The position numbers and the translations under genes were made by a program. This document shows positions 58,009 to 64,000 of a stretch of 64,000 nt of DNA, piece by piece. This stretch comes from Symbiodinium natans (lineage: Eukaryota; Sar; Dinophyceae; Suessiales; Symbiodiniaceae): NCBI GenBank assembly GCA_905221605.1, contig CAJNDS010002002.1:372001-436000 (forward strand), in the 5' to 3' direction. Within the stretch, counting starts at the first letter, position 1; the number at the start of each line of letters is the position of its first letter. A model generated the notes under the pieces. That model was not told where the DNA came from, did no database searches, and saw only the letters and a list, made by a program, of their open reading frames with translations.

Positions 58009-59119
58009 TCACCAGGGATAGCCTTTCGTACTGTCAAAGATTCTCCCGGTTGTGCGGTCTTGCTTCGAGAAGTCCCAATTGGAGGTCACTCGAGAATACA
58101 CCTCCCACAAGAGCATCCTTGCGCCAGAAAATCTTGACGAACCACTGGTTGTTTCTTCTTCTGGGGCAATTTCTGGCGCTTTGCCATCAGCTCCAGTATC
58201 ACCAGTCAGTTCACTTCCAGCATCCTCTATAGGAAGAAGGATTTCATTGATCCCTTGTCCAAGAACCGCCTCTTGCTGTCCAGAGATCTCCAGCACCATC
58301 CCTGAAGGATCCACTTCGACATCAGCATCGTCCATCCTCTTCCACAACTCCTCCAGCTCATCTGCACACGTAGCCGCTTGAAGGAACTCCATAAGCTGAT
58401 CCTTTCCGCGCTGCGTGAAATTCCGAGTTCACCACAGTCCCTTGGCCTCCCGTAACCAGGAAAGGATGGACCAGTTCTGCTACCCTGGCCATAAGTTCAA
58501 CATGTTCTTCCATGCCTGGAATCCGGCTCCAATCGTAAGCTATTGCTTCCATCGCCGATCCAAACTTTTCTGTGTTTCTGAACTCATTCTCGATGCCAGG
58601 AGATAGCAACACTCCCATCACTGACAGTGAATAATTACCCACCGCGGGCAAACACGGATTGTCATGGAATGGATGATGCAGATCACCGTAATGTCCCTGC
58701 TCCCTCCTTTGATTCAGGAGCCTCCCAGTATTCAACTGGCCATTCAGTTCATCAATCTGAATCATCTCAGCACATATTTTTCGCGCTGATGCCGCAATTG
58801 CGGTCCATATAGCACGATCTGCCACACCACGACGCACAACCCACTCGGTCATTGGTGACTGTATCAACGTTCGTGGGTCATACACCTGCAATACTGCACC
58901 ATCTCCCATTGAAGAGCCAGCATTGTCCATCATCTCCAGACTCAACTCTTGTTCACTCGCGCCGTCCGAAGATACACTTATAACCAAATTTCGATCCATC
59001 TTATTGGATCCTTTCGGACAGTCCTTCTGTCCAACGGGTATCCTACCCTCGGCAGCTTTCCAATAGATCCGCATCAGCAGACCTTTGGTCAATAGTTGCT
59101 CATGGCTTTTTTGCACCAT
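58009..59119 (-). pseudogene. element C protein, region before the C-terminal fingers
   Basis: Two frames (58009-58392 and 58358-59119) split by a shift near 58410. Contains SSDGASEQELSLEMMDNAGS, WVVRRGVADRAIWTAIAASA, RIPGMEEHVELMARVAELVH and MVLEISGQQEAVLGQGINEI. Relative to element B it has 12 extra residues before SSDGASEQ and 20 extra residues after ARMLLW, both multiples of three bases. Helical, function unknown. Confidence 0.7.
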
Positions 59120-59930
59120 ACAGACAGCAGATTTTTTTCATGCCATCCTCGTGGAGTCCATTGCTCCCACCTTCACCATCCTGTTGCCCAGTCTCTTCGC
59201 CAGAAATTTGTCCTGCTCCTTCTAGCACCGTCTCCTGTCCAGCCACACCTTGCCCAGGTAGAACTTGAGCGCTTTCAGATACATTCACCTGTCCAGCAAC
59301 ACCTTGCCCAGGTAAAACCTCATCTGTGGAGCCCACCACCAGCGAACCATCACCAACAGAACCATCCACGGTCCCATTTGAGACTGCAACATTTTGGTTT
59401 GAATATGTTGACACCGAAAAATCTTGGCGGGTCTCCCCCCGCGACGCTTTGTCGCGTTCTTCGCCAAGATCAGTTGATTTTTGATGCTCTCCATTGGAGC
59501 TTGGAGAACCAGTAGGTGGAACATTGCCACATGTCTCAGTTCTCTGTAATTTCCTTTCACGTAGAAAGGTTTCCCACAGGTGTCGTGCGGTACTAGTCTC
59601 TTCCTCGCTTGAATCACCTGAGGACTCGGCATAAGAGACCAAAGCCCCTGCCTGATCGTCATCATCCACCACATCTGCCCATGCTCTGCTAAACCGATAC
59701 GACAAACCACCACGAGGAGGCTGCAACGGCTTCGGCTTTTCCACCACCTCTGCAGGCCGCACACGCCGATTCGAAAAAGAACGTGGTACCTGTCGGACTT
59801 GTCGTCGATCCAGCAATGGTCGCCCTCTCTTTACAGGGTTTGACCTTGACCTGTAAACCTTTTTTGGATTCCAACCCCCACCAATTGCAGCTTCTGTACG
59901 CACAGCGGAGACCTCTGCGCAAGCGTCCAA
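59100..59930 (-). pseudogene. element C protein, S/G/V-rich linker
   Basis: 276 codons of low-complexity linker. Near its N-terminus are basic SRSNPVKRGRPLLDRRQVRQ and NRRVRPAEVVEKPKPLQPPR, later repeats of VLPGQGVAGQ (three copies, also present in element B). A deletion at about 59870 relative to B removes a phrase including the PPVNPPKK segment. Confidence 0.65.
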
Positions 59931-61051
59931 GCGTCACGGTACTTGCCCTTGTCAAAAAGCTCTCGATAGGACCCTCGCGGCATCGCTTTTGTACCGGAAC
60001 CTTCAGCTTCACGCACTTGAAAGAGGGTTCTCACCGCATCTCTTCCAGCTTCATTGCTTCCAGAAGATTGTTGCAAACGTACAGATGCATCGGAAGGAAC
60101 AGCCTTCTCCGGTGCCCCTGGGCGGTATCGGACACCACCCACCAGTTTCAGGATTTTGCAGGCTGTAACCTTGTTGATCCCTCTGTCGACCAAATCTTCC
60201 ACAAAGATGTACTCCTTCAAGTCCGACACGTTGGTCACACCAAGTGTAATCATTACCTCACTTACATGAGGGGTATACACCCAAAGGTGTTGGTTGCGAG
60301 CCATCCAATTTTCTATTGGCTCCTCTGGATTTTGAAGCAGCACATCAGTGGACTCTGCCACCGAATTCTTTTGTACATCATCTTCTGCTCCATCCAGCGT
60401 ATCCACCTCACCTTCTTTTTGTGACACATTGGTCATCTGCAATGCTTGTGGCGCGGAGGAAGATGAAGATTCGGCTCCCCCACTTGCAGGTGGCTGAAAA
60501 GTACTCCTGTCCGAAATCTCCAATCCTCCCACCTTTTGAAACCGGACCTGATTGGCCACGTTTGCCAAATATTTCAGCTGGGTCAGTCGCTCATCTGTCA
60601 TCTCGTCGTGGGAAAATCTGCAAGTATTGAACCGCTTACGGCACTGTCCTCTGAGGTAATAATCGAAACAGCAATGGTGGAACCCTGCGTCCCGTAGTGC
60701 CTTCCTGGAAGCATTGTCCCAAGCCTTGCCGGGTTCCCAAGTCCCTTCCAATACCGCTTCATCGTCGTGAAGATACCTGCACGAGCTCCCAAACCTGCAA
60801 CCACCTTGATTGTAATACAGACACAGCTGCTTTTTTGGCTCACCCAACGTAGGCTCACCTTTTGATGTCCCTTTGCCATAGTTGTACTGGGCACGGAAGG
60901 CCGAATCCTCCCGCTCCTGCTGCGTCAGTTGGCGGGCCACCAATGTCCCCATCCTCATCACCCACATTTTGGCTAGGTTCAGATTCAGTTGGACCTCTTT
61001 TTGGCCACCCATCACCATGACGGCGATGCTCATAGGGGCACTCGCTTCCAT
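59831..61051 (-). pseudogene. element C protein, CCCH fingers 2 and 3 and helix-hairpin segment
   Basis: 406 codons. Fingers CLYYNQGGCRFGSSCRYLH and CFDYYLRGQCRKRFNTCRFSH, then FVEDLVDRGINKVTACKILK. It lacks the PPTDEGAVDEA phrase of element B, a short deletion at about 60925 that also shifts the frame from the upstream piece. The last ~15 residues follow the deletion at 59870 and are out of frame. Confidence 0.75.
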
Positions 61052-62354
61052 TGCGACACCTCCCCTGATTGAAGAACCTGCACAGCTTGCTGTACCCTGG
61101 GGACACAGTTCTTGGCATCAAGTGAACCTTTTTATATTTGTCAGGGTCCAAATAGGTCTCCATGGGCCTTTGTTCTTTTTCCCTCATAGTCTCAACCACA
61201 CCATCAAGCTCTTGCAGAAACTTCTTGGTATCCAACCACAGCTCGTTCCAGAGTTCATCTGCACCTTGGTCTAACAATATCACCACTGCTTCCCCTACAA
61301 CTGGTTCACTGTACCTGGTCTTCCGTCGTGCCAAGTCGTAGAGCGCGTTGTGGTACTGTTTCCTGGGATACTTTGTCGCTTTTCCCAAACCTGCATCATC
61401 CGCACCACTGGGCGTCCACTTTTCATCGCACAGGATATTGTAGGCTACTCGAGCTTCTTCTTCCGCCAACGCAGGATCTGCCACAAACTCTCTAACCTCG
61501 TCCATCCGACGACTCAGCAGCATCCCGGTGATCTTGCTCAAGTAATCATTTTCAGTTTTCCCACTCTCCAGGAGTGCTCTATAAATTTTCTCTCCACAGA
61601 GCTGCTTCTGCACGGCTTCCTCTTGTTCCTCAGAGGATAATCCTGGATCGGCAAACCACTCGTAGGACTGCCATTCTTCCAACTTCCAGTCCCATTGACC
61701 GTCGGAACCTTGGTACCATTGACCAGCATACCATGAATCTGTCCACCATGTACCCCAGCCGCTGTCTTTCCATTTGCGCAGCGTCGAAGAAGAGTCCTCC
61801 TCGTCCTCTTCCAAAACCAGGAAGGTGTCCAAGATCACGGTACCATCATCTTCCACCCTTTTCACTGTTCCATTGACAGTGTCACCAATTTTGAAAAGAG
61901 GTGTATCTTTCCCTTCTGCAGGAATCAATACATTCATATCGCCATGGTCCAAAAAAGCTCCATGTACATTGATGCAGCGCACTAGACCATCGATCCGATC
62001 TCCCGCTTGATAGCAATGCTCCCCAGGTGTATCCAAGGCTCCCTCTTTGGGTACTTTCTTCGTTGGTTCTTCAGAAACCGGAATTGTTTCTTCGGCTCCC
62101 GGAACGTCCCTTGTTTCCACCTTGGAGGCAAGCTGCTTGTCCTGCTCCACGAGTCCCACAAGCTCATCCACCTTGTGCTCCCGGAATTCAGGACCGTCTC
62201 CTTTCTGAACCAATGATTCTGCCTCGTCGGTTGAAATCTGAACGGTGTCGACTTCCGTCAGGCTTTCGACTGGCACTTTTTCTTCCTTCTTGGAGGAGGA
62301 CTCACCATTTGAGTCCTTTGTTGAATCATCTGCAGCAGGCAAATCTTCTTCCAC
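60855..62354 (-). pseudogene. element C protein, S1 fold to first CCCH finger
   Basis: 499 codons with the S1-type fold (GDRIDGLVRCINVHGAFLDH then KIGDTVNGTVKRVEDDGTVI), then a W-rich segment (GWGTWWTDSWYAGQWYQGSD) that is intact here but broken in element B, the helical region, and CCCH finger 1 (CRFFNQGRCRNGSECPYEH). It shows how the two overlapping frames of element B (42096-44075 and 38312-42268) join. A one-base loss near 62362 separates it from the acidic linker upstream. Confidence 0.8.
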
Positions 62355-62944
62355 TGCAGGTCGTTTGATTGGTCATCCACGGCAGGCACATTTTCTTCCG
62401 CCGCAGGCTCCTTTGGTTCCATGGTTGCCAAAAGGGAATCATCACCATCATTGACCACAGCTGCCGCATTGGCTCCGGTGTAGCCTTCGTCATTCTGTTC
62501 CTCGCCACCAACTTCAAGCTGCACTAGTGCGTCCACCTGTGAGCCTCCATCGTTGGCTACTACGGAGACCTGCGCCCCATTGTTGCAGTCGTCCGCGGAA
62601 CATAAAACCACATGCGCCTCAACCTGTGCCTCCTTTGCACTCCAGGTACTATCTGGCACATTGACCCGCGCTTCATTGGCGCTCCAGGCCTCATCCTTCA
62701 GATCAACCGTGTCTCCAGCTATTCCAGAAGCTTCATTTTCCCCTTGAATGGCAGAAAATCATGGCACCAAACGAAGAGACCTCCTCAGTCGTAACGCATG
62801 ACTTTTTCCCTTCGTCCTCCAGCCAGATACCTCATCCACCACTCGCTCTTCTGTAGCCGACACAGCATCCACCTCCGCATTGGGAACTTTTTCCTCCGGA
62901 TCCACAGATTTCACCGCTGCGACACCCTCAGAAAGTACTTCCAT
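62258..62944 (-). pseudogene. element C protein, acidic linker
   Basis: Frames 62258-62659 and 62759-62944 cover the acidic, V/A/D-rich linker between WW and S1 (WSAKEAQVEAHVVLCSADD, GKVPNAEVDAVSATEERVVD-like). It is broken by indels at about 62755 and 62820, where about 30 bases present in element B are missing. Confidence 0.65.
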
Positions 62945-63052
62945 TTCTTCCCGATCCAGATGTTCTCCAGCATCATGTCTGTTTGGAATCCAGAAATTCC
63001 TTCCTCGTTAGGAGAACCCGAGGTCTGGGCGTCACCACCATCCCTAAGACCG

Positions 63053-63985
63053 CTATCCCCAGTAGTAGAGGAAAAAGTCTTTTTCACCTAAACTATTTAC
63101 ACTACCCTGGAATGCCTTCGTAGACTCAGGTGTCGGTGTAGTCGATGAAGGACCCAGTTCAGTCTCCACTTCCAGCCCGTTGCCCGAAGGAGACCCAACC
63201 ACGTTGTCGCTTTTCACCTTTTCACCTACATCCGGCAGCGTCCACTTGCTTTCCTGCGTATCCAGGCAGTAGTAATACTGTCTCCCATCTTCGTGGATAT
63301 GCCACTCCCAAGTTGTCCCATCACACGCTCGAACCAGATGCTCGTCTTTCTGAAAACCATCCGCTCCAGAGACTTGGCGCATCTCATCCGCTTCTTCCGA
63401 CAACTGGCGCAACCTTTCAACCTCCATCTCTAGGATCTCCTCCTCCCCCATGGCGTATTCAGCAGTAGGTGCAGCTTCAAAACTGTCCGCACCCTTCATT
63501 TCCTGTTCACAACCGCTTTCACCGCACATGGAACTCGCCGAGGGATCCTCTTTAATCTTGTTCAGAGGTCTCCTGGAAGCTTGCAGCATCTCTCCACTCA
63601 GACTGGTCTGAGACCCTTGATCTACCATTCGTCCCGAAGTTGAGGTCGACGGCTGATACCCATGCTTGTGCAACACGCGTAAAACGGTCACCTCCAGTTC
63701 ACGGTCTACACCGCCAGTCGCGTCCCAGTTCCTCTTTTCCCCAGGTTTTGGCGACACAACAACAGCTCGTCCTTCAGCTTCAGCATTGCTAACCATATCC
63801 ACATTGGGATTCATACCCTCATTGGGGCCTTCTGCAACCGCGGTTTCCTCCAGATGTTCTTCAGCACCAGGCATTACCTCTTCCAGCGCCACCCTTTCAC
63901 CCAGAGACTCAGTTGCACCACTTCCAGCTCCACCATCTTTTCCACCATCCGAGGAAGGTTGGAGCCATCGCTTGGGGGAAGGCAT
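63053..63985 (-). pseudogene. element C protein, N-terminus and WW domain
   Basis: 310 codons from MPSPKRWLQPSSDGGKDGGA to a shift after SVNSLGEKDF, where an extra T in the run near 63072 ends the frame. The WW domain is complete (WHIHEDGRQYYYCLDTQESK, then WTLPD). The N-terminal 100 residues, frameshifted in B, are continuous here (RELEVTVLRVLHKHGYQPST). This is the best copy of the start of the protein. Confidence 0.78.
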
Positions 63986-64000
63986 TGCTTCTTGATCCCA

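Larger units (their letters stand above)
55625..64000 (-). mobile_element. LTR element C: second copy of the WW/S1/CCCH element, cut by window end
   Basis: Starts with its 3' LTR at 55625-55830 and runs in the same orientation and order as element B, without the LINE. The protein N-terminus (63985) lies 15 bases from the window end; by analogy with element B the primer-binding site and 5' LTR start about 50-70 bases beyond it. Differences from B include several in-frame insertions (60 bp at about 58045-58105, 36 bp at about 58973-59008) and many single-base frameshifts at other places than in B. B and C therefore decayed independently, and together reveal one ancestral frame of roughly 2,500 codons. 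Confidence 0.88.

Noticed and set aside
1-64000. Promoters, TATA boxes, terminators and host genes
   Set aside because: No convincing signal was found; dinoflagellate promoters lack well-known consensus boxes, so absence says little.

Overview
The window looks like nuclear DNA of a dinoflagellate, most likely of the Symbiodiniaceae type. The reasons are: TTTAGGG-type telomere-like repeats; remnants of the dinoflagellate spliced leader (SL) at the 5' ends of two retroelements; a near-identical tandem array with ~1.56 kb units; and copia-like elements with accessory domains. No ordinary single-copy host gene, rRNA, tRNA, CRISPR array or bacterial-style operon was recognised. Almost everything here is repeat or mobile DNA. 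The genus is inference.

Layout. (1) 1-8100: a 57-bp satellite interrupted by two decayed non-LTR retrotransposons with C-terminal restriction-enzyme-like (REL) endonuclease motifs, one on the minus strand (489-3962) and one 5'-truncated on the plus strand (6467-8071). The satellite switches orientation near 5390. (2) 8150-10236: a C-rich tract, dispersed repeats and more satellite. (3) 10237-25861: about ten copies of a 1,563-bp unit, embedded in the satellite. Its best coding candidate is a ~138-152 aa helical protein on the minus strand. (4) 25862-27880: satellite, an 84-bp repeat built from two 42-bp halves, then telomere-like repeats.

(5) 27881-64000: three LTR elements, all on the minus strand and separated by telomere-like TTTAGGG/TTTAGGGCTTTTTAGGG arrays. 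Element A (45450-55257) is a Ty1/copia-type element. It has 194-bp LTRs, a primer-binding site matching the anticodon arm of tRNA-Met, a polypurine tract, Gag-protease, a cytosine-methyltransferase-like module, integrase, a 2-oxoglutarate/Fe(II)-oxygenase-like module, reverse transcriptase and RNase H. Elements B (27881-44737) and C (55625 to beyond the window end) have related LTRs and the same priming site, polypurine tract and 3' hairpin. In place of pol they carry a very long reading frame with WW, S1 and six CCCH zinc-finger domains, so they look non-autonomous and mobilised by A-like elements. B is interrupted by an 8.2-kb LINE (29390-37630) with a 15-bp target duplication; C shows the corresponding empty site.

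The elements plausibly form one community. The copia enzymes could copy A, B and C, which share cis-signals and sit at the same phase of telomere-like repeats, while the LINE used B as a landing site. Most LTR-element reading frames are broken by short frameshifts even though the LTR pairs differ at only 2-3 positions. The LINE frames are long and largely open.
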